Shown here piece by piece: positions 8,459 to 16,654 of a stretch of 64,000 bases of DNA (its first letter is position 1; the number at the start of each line of letters is the position of its first letter). The stretch is from DATEOR01 sp963766725 (lineage in GTDB: Bacteria; Actinomycetota; Thermoleophilia; Gaiellales; Gaiellaceae). The position numbers and the translations under genes are program-made. The notes beneath the pieces were generated by a model. It was not told the origin of the DNA and searched no databases. It saw only the letters and a program-made list of their open reading frames with translations. The stretch spans positions 1 to 64,000 of the forward strand of contig CAVYBK010000011.1 in the NCBI GenBank assembly GCA_963766725.1, written 5' to 3'.

Positions 8459-9478
8459 CCGCGAGAGCGACTCGATCTCGATCTGTCGCACGCGCTCGCG
8501 CGTGATGCCGAGCCGGCGGCCGATGTGCTCCAGTGTGTGCGGCTCCTCGCCGCCGAGCCCGTAGCGGAGCTCGAGGACACGGCGGTCGCGCTCGGGCAGC
8601 GAGTCGAGAGCGCGGTCGAGCGCTTCCTTCTGCAGGCGTCGCTCGGTCTCTTCCTCGGGAAGCGGGTCCTCGCCGGCGACGAGGTCGCCGAAGACCGCGT
8701 CCTCTTGCTCGCCGATCGGCTGGTCGAGGCTCGTCGAGGCACGGGCGGCCGCCCGGACCTCGATCGCCTGCTGGAGCGGCAGGCCGGCTTCGTGCGCGAT
8801 CTCCTCGAGCGTCGGCTCGCGGGCGAGCTGCGTCCAGAGGTGCCGCTCGGCCCGGTGCATCTTCTGCATGCGCTCGACGACGTGGACGGGCACGCGTATC
8901 GTCCGCGCCTTGTCGGCGATCGCGCGGGCGACGGCCTGGCGGATCCACCAGGTCGCGTACGTCGAGAACTTGAGGCCCCGCTGCCACTCGAACTTCTCGA
9001 CGGCGCGGATCAGGCCGAACATCCCTTCCTGGATGAGGTCGAGGAAGGGGAGGCCCTGGTTGCGGTAGTTCTTCGCGATCGAGACGACCAGGCGCAGGTT
9101 GCACTCGATCATCCGCCGCTTCGCCTCCATGTCGCCGCGCTCGATGCGCTTGGAGAGCTCGACCTCGTCGGCGGCGGTCAGAAGCGGATGGCGCCCGATC
9201 TCCCGCAGGAAGAGCTGCAGGGCATCGGTCGTCGTCTCGAGGACCTCGGAGGCCCGGGGCGGAGCCGTTGGCTCCCGCGGCGGCTCCTTGACGACCTCGA
9301 CCACCTCGATGTTGCGCTCCTCGAGCTCGCGGTGCACCAGCTCGACGTCCGAAGCCTCCATCTCAAGGGTGTCGAGCACCTCCGAGATATCGGTTGACTC
9401 GAGGAAGCCGGCAGCTTCGCCGCGCTCCAGGAGGTGCTGGACCTCCTCGTTGTGAAGAGCGTTGGTTTCGTCGGCCAT
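8417..9478 (-). CDS. rpoD: Primary-type sigma factor RpoD/SigA
   Basis: 353 residues. A region 1.1-like helical segment fills residues about 8-60 (DISEVLDTLEMEASDVELV), followed by region 1.2 (DALQLFLREIGRHPLL), region 2 (NLRLVVSIAKNYRNQGLP, STYATWWIRQAV), region 3 and region 4 (TLEHIGRRLGITRERVRQIE). Region 1.1 is typical of housekeeping sigma factors, so this is the better candidate for the principal one of the two in the window. It is transcribed leftward and overlaps the PHP gene 3' ends by 42 bases. Confidence 0.88.
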   Translation of the reverse strand: MADETNALHNEEVQHLLERGEAAGFLESTDISEVLDTLEMEASDVELVHRELEERNIEVVEVVKEPPREPTAPPRASEVLETTTDALQLFLREIGRHPLLTAADEVELSKRIERGDMEAKRRMIECNLRLVVSIAKNYRNQGLPFLDLIQEGMFGLIRAVEKFEWQRGLKFSTYATWWIRQAVARAIADKARTIRVPVHVVERMQKMHRAERHLWTQLAREPTLEEIAHEAGLPLQQAIEVRAAARASTSLDQPIGEQEDAVFGDLVAGEDPLPEEETERRLQKEALDRALDSLPERDRRVLELRYGLGGEEPHTLEHIGRRLGITRERVRQIEIESLSRLASLREIDAVASR

Positions 9479-9660
9479 TCAGTCGAATACGCCCGGACTT
9501 CGACCTGTCAGTCGCATCCGGACGCGCTGCCGCCTAACCCTACCAACCTCTATTCGAAAGTAAACATCCGGCGAAGGTAACCGCCTGGTGGTAATTCGCA
9601 AAATCCGCTCTATTGTGCGACTGAAGCTCGCCTTTTGCGGCGAAATCGAGGGGAGCCGGG

Positions 9661-10776
9661 ATGACTTTCGCAGATGAAAGCGCAACCTGGACGAGCGCGG
9701 GCGCGCTCGGCTTGGCCGTGCTCCTCCTCGCGCTCGGGATCTTCCTCTTCTGGCGCTGGCGGCGCGCTGCCGCACGCGAGATCGCCGCGGTGCAGGAATC
9801 GACCGCGCGGACCGAGCGCCTGGTCGGAGAGATCCGCGCGGCGCTCGCCGACGCGCAGGAGGAAGGCCGGCGCGCCGCTCTTCTCGGCGAGCTCGGGAGC
9901 ACGCTCGACCTCGATGCAGCCCTGCGGAGGGCCCTAGACGCCGTCAGCGACCTCAGCGGCGCCGACGCGGCGCTGATCGTCCTCCGCCAGGAGGAGGGCG
10001 AGCCGATCACCGCTGTCTTCGGACTCTCCGAAGACGAGTCCTCGCGCGAGCTCATCGGCCTTCCGCCTGATGGAGGCAGGGCGCGGGCGGTCAGGCTCAG
10101 CTACCTCTACACGGCCGAGGAGGCGGCGAACGACGAGTTCCGCCTGAGCGGTGGCCTAGCAGTTCCGCTCCTCGGCGAGAGCGAGGAGCGCATCGGCACG
10201 CTGGCGATCTTCTGGCGCCGCGTCGAGCGGACACTCTCCGACTCCGAGCTCGAGCAGTTCGAGGAGCTCTCGCGGGTCTTCGGGCCGGCACTCGAGAATG
10301 CGCGGCTCTTCTCCGAGGCCCGCCGGCTCGCGGACACCGATCACCTCACGGGCCTCCACAACGCGCGCTATTTCGAGGAGCGCCTGCGGCGGGAGATCGC
10401 GCGGGCACGGCGTTACGACCGGCGACTCGGGCTCCTCGTCTTCGACCTGGAGCAGGGGGGAGGCGCCGACCTCGTCGCCGCAGGGGAGCGGATCCGCACC
10501 GCCGTCCGCGCGACGGACATCGCAAGCCATGTCGGCCAGGGCCGTTTCGCGATCATCCTCCCGGAGGCCGCGGAGGCGGATGCCGAGCGCCTGCACCGCC
10601 GCGTCCAGTTCGCGCTCGGCGGCCGGGTCGATTCCGGCGCGGACGGTGTCCGGGTCCATGCAGGGCTCGTGGAACTACGCGCCGAGGACGACGCGAACGT
10701 CTTCCGCGAGCGGGCCGAGGCCGCCCTCGAGCGGGCGAAGCAGGCCGCAGCCGACCGCCTATCGGCCGCGCAGTAG
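9661..10776 (+). CDS. GAF domain protein with degenerate GGDEF domain
   Basis: 371 residues: one transmembrane helix (about 14-32), coiled coil (about 35-75), GAF-like domain (about 75-220) and a GGDEF-fold domain (about 225-365) introduced by the typical DxLTGLxNxRYF motif. The catalytic half is degraded: the signature GGDEF reads GQGRF, and after LLVFDLE the usual KxxND...GHxxGD segment is missing (EQGGGADLVAAGERI). It should not make c-di-GMP and may be a GTP or c-di-GMP sensor or a structural module (inference). GAGGGGAG-like Shine-Dalgarno just upstream supports the ATG. Its last 18 bases overlap the convergent response-regulator gene. Confidence 0.85.
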   Translation: MTFADESATWTSAGALGLAVLLLALGIFLFWRWRRAAAREIAAVQESTARTERLVGEIRAALADAQEEGRRAALLGELGSTLDLDAALRRALDAVSDLSGADAALIVLRQEEGEPITAVFGLSEDESSRELIGLPPDGGRARAVRLSYLYTAEEAANDEFRLSGGLAVPLLGESEERIGTLAIFWRRVERTLSDSELEQFEELSRVFGPALENARLFSEARRLADTDHLTGLHNARYFEERLRREIARARRYDRRLGLLVFDLEQGGGADLVAAGERIRTAVRATDIASHVGQGRFAIILPEAAEADAERLHRRVQFALGGRVDSGADGVRVHAGLVELRAEDDANVFRERAEAALERAKQAAADRLSAAQ

Positions 10777-11403
10777 CTCGACGGCCGCTTCGCGCGTGGG
10801 CACGCGGAGCTTCTTGAGGATCGAGGAGACGTGGGTCCGCACGGTCACCTCGGCGATAAAGAGCCTCGAGGCGATCTCCGCCGTCGAGAGCCCTTCGCTC
10901 AGGAGGTCGAGGATCTCCCACTCCCGCTGGCGGAGCTGGACGCCCGGGCGCTCCGCGAGCAGAAGCTTGCGCCGGCGACCACGCTCCCGGAACTCCTCGA
11001 TCAGCTTGGTGACGAGGGCGCGTGGGAGGGGCGCCTCCCCGGCGAGTACGCCACGAAGATCGGCGGGGAGCTGCCGGCGGTCGATGTCCTTGAGGAGATA
11101 CCCCGCGGCCCCTGCCCGCAGCGCGTCGAAGAGGTCGGCGTCGTCGCGGGAGACGGTGAGCATGACGATCGCAGTCTCCGGCAGGCGCTCGGAGATCGCC
11201 CCCGCCGCCGCGATCCCGCCGCCCGGCATGTTGATGTCGAGGAGGCAGACCGCCGGCCGCTCCTCGAGCGCCAGCTCGACTGCGGCATCCGCGCTCGCCG
11301 CCTCGCCGCAGACCTCGAAGCCGTCCTCCTCGAGCACGGCACGGATTCCGGCGCGCGTCGGCGCGTGGTCGTCGGCGATGACGATCCGGATCCGCTCGCT
11401 CAT
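10759..11403 (-). CDS. NarL/FixJ-family response regulator
   Basis: 214 residues: receiver domain (1-120) with acidic pair DD near 11-12, phosphoacceptor Asp in LLDINMPG (about 55) and Lys in YLLKDID (about 105), then a LuxR-type helix-turn-helix (about 150-212; LSEGLSTAEIASRLFIAEVTV). It regulates transcription after phosphorylation by the histidine kinase encoded immediately upstream, with which it shares a 4-base ATGA overlap. Target genes are not evident. Confidence 0.93.
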   Translation of the reverse strand: MSERIRIVIADDHAPTRAGIRAVLEEDGFEVCGEAASADAAVELALEERPAVCLLDINMPGGGIAAAGAISERLPETAIVMLTVSRDDADLFDALRAGAAGYLLKDIDRRQLPADLRGVLAGEAPLPRALVTKLIEEFRERGRRRKLLLAERPGVQLRQREWEILDLLSEGLSTAEIASRLFIAEVTVRTHVSSILKKLRVPTREAAVELLRGR

Positions 11404-12776
11404 GGCAGGCGCACCTCGATGCGCGTGCCCTCGCCCGCGTCGGAGGAAAGCTTGAAGCGGCCGCCGAGCGCCTCAGTGCGCTCGCGCATGCTCACGAGGC
11501 CGAAGCCGCCGACGCGCGTATGCCTGGTATCGAAGCCGGAGCCGTCATCAGCGATGCGGAGGAGGGTGCCGTTCCCGTTCGAGAGCTCCACGGAGACGTT
11601 CTCGGCTCCGCCGTGCCTGCCCGCGTTCGTGATCGCCTCGCGGACGATGCGGATGAGCGCCTCGCGCTCGTCGGGTGAGACCTGGGCACCCCTGCCGACT
11701 TCGATCCGAAGCTGGACGCCGACCCGCCCGGCAACCTCTTCGGCGGCCTGGACGAGGGCGACCTCGAGCGGCTCGTCGACGGGCCTCGTCAGCGCGGCGA
11801 TCGCGCGCCTGGACTCGTCGAGCGCGCGCTCGGCCGCAGCGGCGAGGGACCCGCTCGACTCGGCCACGATGTACGCGAGCTCCTGGGCGACGCCGTCGTG
11901 CAGTTCGCGCGCGATCCGGCGCCGCTCCTCGAGAATGGCCATGGACGCGAGCCGGCGCCAGTAGCTACCGATTTCCCGCGCGGCGCCGGCCAGCAGGAGG
12001 AGACAGAAGCCGAGGCGGAGGAAGTCCCCTGTGAAGACCCAGTCGGAGTAGAGCGACGGGAAAAGGAAGTAGTTGAAGCGCGCGAACGCAGAGAGGGCGG
12101 CTCCGGCTGCGAACCAGCGCATGAGCTCGTCGTTGTCGCGCTCGCCGCGTTGGATGAAGCCGAGCGCCGCGGCGATGAAGAGGAGGACGCCGACGATCTG
12201 GGTGCCGAGCAGAAAATGGTGGCCGAGAAGGATCGGCCGGTGCGCCGCGTCCGGCGCGAGCGCGAGCGGGATGTCCGGGTCGACTCCGTTTGCGAAGAGG
12301 CCGACGACCGACGCTGTCGCGATCAGTCCTCCGATGCAACAGAGCGCGGCGATCACGGTCGCGCGGCGAGGCGAGGAGACGCGCGTCGCAGGCGCGAAGG
12401 CCGCAAGAGCCAGAGTCAAGGCTCCGAGAACGGCGCCACCCACGGAGGCCCACACGCTGAAGTTGCGCGCTCCCTCGGCCGGAACGGTGTGCGGGACCGC
12501 CGAGAAGACGAGGCTCGTGGAGGCGATCAAAACGAGCGCGGACGCGAGCATGAGGTCGTCGAGGCGCTTGCGCTCCCGGAAACGCCCGTAGACGAGGTAC
12601 GCGACCAGGAAGGAGATGAGCGCCGTCGCCGTCTCGAGGGCGATGTGGAGCTGCGGGCTCGAGTAGGCGAGCGTGAAGCCCGGGACGAGGCTCGTCGCCG
12701 CCGTCAGCGCGGCCGCGGCCCCGGCGAAGCACAAGGTGAAGAGCCGAAAGCGCATTCCAAGGAGGGAAATCGGCAC
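11400..12776 (-). CDS. NarL-type sensor histidine kinase with polytopic membrane domain
   Basis: 458 residues. About seven to eight hydrophobic segments (residues about 10-265) form a membrane sensor. They are followed by a HisKA_3 dimerisation domain with RELHDGVAQEL (phospho-His) and an HATPase_c domain with N-box EAITNAGRHGG, DDGSGFD and GGFGLVSMRER. The start is GTG 12776, with GGAAGGG 7-8 bases upstream; ATG at the eighth codon is the alternative. It is translationally coupled to the response regulator downstream. The stimulus is unknown; no extracellular ligand domain is present. Confidence 0.9.
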   Translation of the reverse strand: MPISLLGMRFRLFTLCFAGAAAALTAATSLVPGFTLAYSSPQLHIALETATALISFLVAYLVYGRFRERKRLDDLMLASALVLIASTSLVFSAVPHTVPAEGARNFSVWASVGGAVLGALTLALAAFAPATRVSSPRRATVIAALCCIGGLIATASVVGLFANGVDPDIPLALAPDAAHRPILLGHHFLLGTQIVGVLLFIAAALGFIQRGERDNDELMRWFAAGAALSAFARFNYFLFPSLYSDWVFTGDFLRLGFCLLLLAGAAREIGSYWRRLASMAILEERRRIARELHDGVAQELAYIVAESSGSLAAAAERALDESRRAIAALTRPVDEPLEVALVQAAEEVAGRVGVQLRIEVGRGAQVSPDEREALIRIVREAITNAGRHGGAENVSVELSNGNGTLLRIADDGSGFDTRHTRVGGFGLVSMRERTEALGGRFKLSSDAGEGTRIEVRLP

Positions 12777-12857
12777 TCCGAGCCCTTCCGCTTAGCGTTT
12801 ACGAAGATCAACGCAAGAGCGGCGCGGAAAGCCCGATACTGAGAGGGACGAGACGAC

Positions 12858-12920
12858 GGAGCCGGGGCAGGCTCAACGGCACTAGGGCGTGACCGAACTC
12901 CTCCTTACAGCCCCGGCTCC
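12858..12920. repeat. 11-bp perfect inverted repeat with 41-base loop
   Basis: GGAGCCGGGGC at 12858-12868 is repeated inverted at 12910-12920. It lies just beyond the stop of the small-peptide gene (12947, leftward). There is no T-run on either side, so it is either a factor-assisted terminator, an mRNA 3' stabiliser or part of a small RNA. Confidence 0.6.
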
Positions 12921-12946
12921 TTCGTTGTATCTCGCTGCGATCTGTT

Positions 12947-13114
12947 CTAGGGCAGCTGGCAGATCTGCTTGTACGTGATCCACGTGCCTCCAGCGGCCTG
13001 GCACTCCTTCTTCGCCTTGCCCGTCGGAGTTCCGTAGAAGGCACCCGCTGCCATGCTCGGCACGAGCAGAAGCAGGGTTGCTACCGCAAAAGCTGCCGCA
13101 ATCATCTTTCTCAT
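12947..13114 (-). CDS. Small secreted two-cysteine peptide
   Basis: 55 residues from ATG 13114, preceded by GGGAGAG about 5 bases upstream; a longer in-frame start at 13168 lacks such a site. Residues 1-24 form a signal peptide (basic MRKM, hydrophobic core, Ala-rich cleavage region near SMAAGA). The mature part of about 31 residues has two cysteines (in KKECQAAGG and QICQLP) that could form one disulfide, and is basic. The family is not recognised. It has its own AT-rich promoter region and stands alone. Confidence 0.65.
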   Translation of the reverse strand: MRKMIAAAFAVATLLLLVPSMAAGAFYGTPTGKAKKECQAAGGTWITYKQICQLP

Positions 13115-13187
13115 CGCACTCTCCCGTAGGTCGTGAGCCCGCTGGCTCGGTCCCGGATCCCCTCCCAAGGCGACCCGTACGACAGGG

Positions 13188-13216
13188 GATATACCACGTT
13201 TGGAAAGTGTAAAACA
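13188..13216 (-). promoter_or_regulatory. Candidate promoter of the small secreted peptide
   Basis: On the minus strand an AT-rich island stands out in GC-rich surroundings: TGTTTTACAC upstream of TGGTATATC, the latter resembling an extended -10 (TGn before TATATC, 13193-13188). The predicted 5' leader is about 65 bases. Confidence 0.35.
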
Positions 13217-13281
13217 GCCTTCCGGCTAGGCGGCACCTAGCCTCACGGTGCGGCAGCGACACCGATTCACGATAACCGGCG

Positions 13282-13845
13282 TTATGTCAAGTCGACGATC
13301 GGCAGGCCCAGGTAGTCGGCCGCCTCGATGACGATCCCATCCCCCAGCTCGAGCTGATGGACGTCTTCCACGGCAAGAAGCGCCTCTGCGCGGTCGAAGA
13401 GCGTGACGTTCGGCCAGAGCGCCTCGATGGTCGACCACCAGCGAAGCCCGACGGCCTGCGGATGACGGGCGTGGATCTCGCCGGCGCCTACCTGGGTGAC
13501 GGAACGGTCGTTCGTGGCTACCTGGGACGGGCGCAGCCCCTCCCCCACGAGAACCGCCGGATCGTCGAGGTCGACGAGCTCGCCGCCCTCGTCGAAGTCG
13601 ATCGCCGCGAGCGCGAGCGGCAGGCCGCGCCGGATGAGATCGGGCGCCTCGAGGGACGTGCCGGCCAGCCGCTGGAGCTGCTCCGCGACCGCGGAGACCG
13701 GTTCCACCGAGACGTACAGACAGCCGTAGAGCTCGGGGTTGTCGTGGCGCCCGTTGCCCTGGAGCATGCGCGGGAACCAGAGCGGCCCGCCCCGTGCGCC
13801 TGGCGATGCGGCCTTGTCCCACGCAAGGCAGCGGAACAGAATCAC
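13282..13845 (-). CDS. RES-domain toxin
   Basis: 187 residues from GTG 13845, overlapping the antitoxin stop by 4 bases (GTGA). The N-terminal VILFRCLAWD carries the conserved Arg after a short strand; a middle LYGCLYVSVEPVSAVAEQL segment corresponds to the (Y/L)xSxxxxxAxxE part of RES domains, and the Ser/Trp-containing C-terminal half ends in DYLGLP. RES toxins of the MbcT type break down NAD+ and are neutralised by Xre-type antitoxins with a DUF2384/MbcA domain, exactly the gene found upstream. Assignment rests on domain pattern plus partner; activity is inferred. Confidence 0.85.
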   Translation of the reverse strand: MILFRCLAWDKAASPGARGGPLWFPRMLQGNGRHDNPELYGCLYVSVEPVSAVAEQLQRLAGTSLEAPDLIRRGLPLALAAIDFDEGGELVDLDDPAVLVGEGLRPSQVATNDRSVTQVGAGEIHARHPQAVGLRWWSTIEALWPNVTLFDRAEALLAVEDVHQLELGDGIVIEAADYLGLPIVDLT

Positions 13846-14174
13846 GCGTAGGAGTCCGCTTGCTCCTGACGGATGGCCGCGAGCAGCTCCTCGGGCCGCC
13901 CCTGGCGGACGACGTCGATCGGACGCCGGTGGCGCAGGAGGGGATTGAGGCCGAAGAGCCACTTCTCTGCCGTCTCGGGCTCGTAGAGGCGCAGGAGCGA
14001 GGACATGACGAGCTCGAGCAGGTCGAGCCGCTCCGCGTTGTCCGAATCGATCCCCTGTCCGCGCCGCCAGCGGCTGACCTGAGCCGGGCTGACGCCGAGC
14101 GCGGCGGCGAGTTTTCGCTGCGAATGGAAGTCCTTGCTCAGGGCCTCCACCTTGAGGGCTGTGGCAACGGGCAT
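13842..14174 (-). CDS. Xre/MbcA-type antitoxin of RES pair
   Basis: 110 residues from ATG 14174; an upstream in-frame TTG at 14210 would put the start inside the promoter -35 and operator, so it is rejected. The N-terminal half has a Cro/C1-like HTH (RKLAAALGVSPAQVSRWRRG) and the C-terminal half the helical DUF2384 toxin-binding domain (ETAEKWLFGLNPLL...RPIDVVRQGRPEEL). It presumably represses its own promoter and sequesters the toxin. Transcription may be leaderless, since the predicted start of the mRNA falls on the A of ATG. Confidence 0.87.
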   Translation of the reverse strand: MPVATALKVEALSKDFHSQRKLAAALGVSPAQVSRWRRGQGIDSDNAERLDLLELVMSSLLRLYEPETAEKWLFGLNPLLRHRRPIDVVRQGRPEELLAAIRQEQADSYA

Positions 14175-14180
14175 GGCCGT

Positions 14181-14210
14181 AGCGTAGCGCAACAGAAAGT
14201 GTTGCGTCAA
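14181..14210 (-). promoter_or_regulatory. Promoter and operator of the RES/Xre operon
   Basis: Minus-strand TTGACG (14210-14205), an 18-base spacer and TACGCT (14186-14181). A perfect 7-bp inverted repeat CGCAACA-GAAAG-TGTTGCG (14188-14206) fills the spacer, the classical place for an autorepressor. The -10 ends 6 bases before the antitoxin ATG. Confidence 0.7.
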
Positions 14211-14251
14211 CGGATTTTACTTCTTGCGGCCAACACGCACATTCAATTAGC

Positions 14252-15457
14252 GTGCCGGGGTTCATGCTTCTGGAGCCTGTTGACCCGAACGAAAGATTCC
14301 GTAGCCGGCGTCGACAAGCCCGGAGGCGACGTGCGATACGAAGGACCGGCGCCCTTGCAGTCGTAGCGCTCGCCGCGGCCGGGACGACCCTCGGCGCACG
14401 CTTCCTCACCGAGCGCGACGCGCACGTGGCCGGAGCAGGCGGCGGGCAGACGCCGACGACACAGGCGGCGCCGGCGCAGCCGAAGCCCCAGCCGCGGCCG
14501 TATCCGGCCGAGATTCGCGGTGTGCACGTGACGATGGCGCTCGCCTCCGTCCCGGGCAAGATCGACGAGTACCTCTCGCTGACGAAGAACGGGCTGAACA
14601 CCCTCGAGCTCGACGTGAAGGACGAGAACGGCGAGGTCGGGTTCCGTAAGCCGAAGGTGGCGCTGGCGCGCGAGGTCGACGCAGCAAAGGACTACTACGA
14701 CCCGGTCGAGGTCGCGCAAAAGGCGCACGCGGCCGGCGTCTACCTCATCGGCCGCATCGTCTGCTTCGAGGATCCGACGCTGACCCAGGGCGCGCCGGGC
14801 TACGCGATCAGGACGACCTCCGGAGGCGTCTGGACAACCGTCGCCGGGCTTGGCTGGGCGAATCCGTACGACAAGCGCGTCTGGGACTACAACGTCCAGC
14901 TCGGCATCGCGGCGGCGAAGGCCGGCTTCGACGAGATCCAGTTCGACTACGTCCGCTTCCCCACCGACGGCGACCTCTCGGCCGCGGTCTTCCCCCGAAA
15001 GACGAAGGAGTCGAAGACGGCCGTGATCACGAGCTTCGCCAAGTACGCCGGTGAACGGCTCAAGCCGCTCGGCGTGCGGGTCTCCGCGGACGTGTTCGGC
15101 CTGAGCGCGACCCGGAACATGGGCATCGGGCAGCGGCCGAAGCAGCTCGGCCAATACCTCGACACGATCTACCCGATGGTCTATCCCTCCCACTTCGGGC
15201 CCGGGGAGTACAACCTGCCCGACCCGAACGCGCAGCCCGGCCGCACGGTCGGCCTCGCGCTCCGCGACTTCGACCGGCAGCTGACGGGCCTCGACACGCG
15301 GCTCGTCCCCTGGCTCCAGGACTTCTCGCTCGGGCGCACGTACAGGCTGGCGGACGTCCAGGACCAGATCGAGGCCGCGCGGGACGCGGGCGCGGAGGGA
15401 TACCTGCTCTGGAACGCCGCCGGCCTCTACACGCGCGGCGCCCTCGCCGACCGGTAG
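14252..15457 (+). CDS. Putative GHL-type glycoside hydrolase, membrane-anchored
   Basis: 401 residues. A basic N-terminus (RRRQARRRRAIRR) and one hydrophobic segment (about 33-50) form a signal anchor, followed by a Pro/Gln/Thr-rich linker (about 60-85) and a TIM-barrel-like domain starting EIRGVHVTMALAS. Motifs such as LELDVKDENG, DEIQFDYVRFP and DTIYPMVYPSHF match the DUF4015/GHL10-like putative glycoside hydrolases; Asp/Glu in DEIQFDYVRF are candidate catalytic residues. The substrate, probably a cell-wall or capsular polysaccharide, is unknown. Start GTG 14252 or ATG 14264. Confidence 0.82.
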   Translation: MPGFMLLEPVDPNERFRSRRRQARRRRAIRRTGALAVVALAAAGTTLGARFLTERDAHVAGAGGGQTPTTQAAPAQPKPQPRPYPAEIRGVHVTMALASVPGKIDEYLSLTKNGLNTLELDVKDENGEVGFRKPKVALAREVDAAKDYYDPVEVAQKAHAAGVYLIGRIVCFEDPTLTQGAPGYAIRTTSGGVWTTVAGLGWANPYDKRVWDYNVQLGIAAAKAGFDEIQFDYVRFPTDGDLSAAVFPRKTKESKTAVITSFAKYAGERLKPLGVRVSADVFGLSATRNMGIGQRPKQLGQYLDTIYPMVYPSHFGPGEYNLPDPNAQPGRTVGLALRDFDRQLTGLDTRLVPWLQDFSLGRTYRLADVQDQIEAARDAGAEGYLLWNAAGLYTRGALADR

Positions 15458-15475
15458 GCCGGGCCCCCCTCCGCC

Positions 15476-16354
15476 GTGCTCGCAGTCGTCCTCGCGCTGC
15501 TCTCCGCAGCGCTCTTCGGCGCCATGACCGTCGCGCTTCGGTACGGCTTTCGGGAGGGACGGGCGCCCGACGCCGAGCTCGGAGCCTTCGTCTGCACTGC
15601 CGCGGCCGCGCTCATCGCCGCCGTCGCGGCCGCGGTCGACCGGGAAGGCACGCAGCTCACCCTCCGCGACGCGGCGTTTTTCGCCCTCGCAGGGCTGATC
15701 GCTCCGGGCGCCTCGCAGCTCTTCTTCACGCGTGCGGTGCGCGACGCGGGCCCCTCGCGCACGTCCGTCGTCGTCGGGACCGCCCCGCTCTTCGCCGCGG
15801 CGATGGCAATCGTCTTTCTCGACGAGCCGATCGAGGCGCCGCTCGTGATCGGCGGGCTCCTCGTCGTCGGCGCAGGGCTCCTCCTCGTCAGCGAGCCCGC
15901 GAGGCCCGAGCACGTGCGCCTGAGCGGGATCGCGATCGCCTTCGCCGCCACGCTCCTCTTCACGAGCCGCGACAACCTCGTCCGCTGGTATTCCGGCGAG
16001 ACCTCGAGCGGGTCGGTGAAGGGTGCGGCGGTCGCCATGGCGGCCGGTGCGCTCGGGACGCTTGTCTTCCTCGCCGCAACGCGCGGCCGACGACTCGGGG
16101 CGGACGCCAGCCGGATCGCATGGAGGCCGTTCGCGGTCGCAGGAGTCTTCTTCGGCCTCTCCTACGTCTGCCTCTTCGCCGCCTACTACCGGGCCCGTGT
16201 CACGGTGGTCTCCCCCCTCGTCGCGACCGAGTCCCTCTGGGGCGTGACGCTCTCCGTGCTCCTCTTCAAGCGCACGGAAGTGGTCGGAGCGCGGCTCGCG
16301 GGCGCCGCGATCCTCGTCGTCGCCGGCGGCGCCCTGATCTCCGTTTTCCGCTAG
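15476..16354 (+). CDS. EamA/DMT-superfamily transporter
   Basis: 292 residues with about ten transmembrane helices arranged as two EamA repeats (about 1-135 and 145-292), each containing small-residue-rich helices and a short charged loop (FLDEPIEAP in the first repeat, LFKRTEVVG in the second). Members export metabolites such as amino acids or purines; the substrate cannot be told. GTG start, 18 bases after the preceding gene, so probably cotranscribed with the GHL hydrolase. Confidence 0.88.
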   Translation: MLAVVLALLSAALFGAMTVALRYGFREGRAPDAELGAFVCTAAAALIAAVAAAVDREGTQLTLRDAAFFALAGLIAPGASQLFFTRAVRDAGPSRTSVVVGTAPLFAAAMAIVFLDEPIEAPLVIGGLLVVGAGLLLVSEPARPEHVRLSGIAIAFAATLLFTSRDNLVRWYSGETSSGSVKGAAVAMAAGALGTLVFLAATRGRRLGADASRIAWRPFAVAGVFFGLSYVCLFAAYYRARVTVVSPLVATESLWGVTLSVLLFKRTEVVGARLAGAAILVVAGGALISVFR

Positions 16355-16424
16355 GCTAGCCGCCTTCCACAGACCTGCACACAGGGCCACTCCGAGGCAG
16401 TGGAAAATGTGGAAAAGTGAACTT

Positions 16425-16450
16425 TCCGCAAATTGCGGATTTTCGTTTTC
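16425..16450 (+). terminator. Rho-independent terminator after the EamA gene
   Basis: TCCGCA-AAT-TGCGGA stem-loop (16425-16439) followed by TTTTCGTTTTC. It ends the rightward pair of genes. The remaining bases from 16355 to 16654 hold no gene; a TGTGGAAAA 9-mer is at 16408 and a GCGGG/CCCGC mini-hairpin near 16621. Confidence 0.75.
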
Positions 16451-16654
16451 TAGACCACTTGCGCGGCACCTGGTGACCCCCTAGATTGCCGCTTGCACCG
16501 AGCAGGGAGCACAAGTAGGTCGAAGCCCCACCGGGCGGCAGTACGCGGAAGCGGAAGGTCGGTCGGTGAGGTGGACGAAAGTGCCACCCGCTCGGTGAAT
16601 TTTTTTGGTCCGGCCCGGGCGGCGGGTGAGCCCGCAGGTTAAAGTTTCCGCCCG

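Noticed and set aside
14175..14210. TTG 14210 as start of the antitoxin
   Set aside because: It would place the -35, operator and -10 inside the coding region; ATG 14174 fits the predicted transcript start.
13282..14601. A 439-codon minus-strand frame covering the RES toxin and its upstream region
   Set aside because: Only the last 187 codons resemble a RES domain; the upstream part is antisense or out of frame to the antitoxin and GHL genes, and GTG 13845 with the GTGA overlap gives the natural start.
16620..16636. GCGGG-TGAG-CCCGC hairpin before the small membrane gene
   Set aside because: Only five base pairs, no T-run and no conserved leader features; chance in GC-rich DNA.
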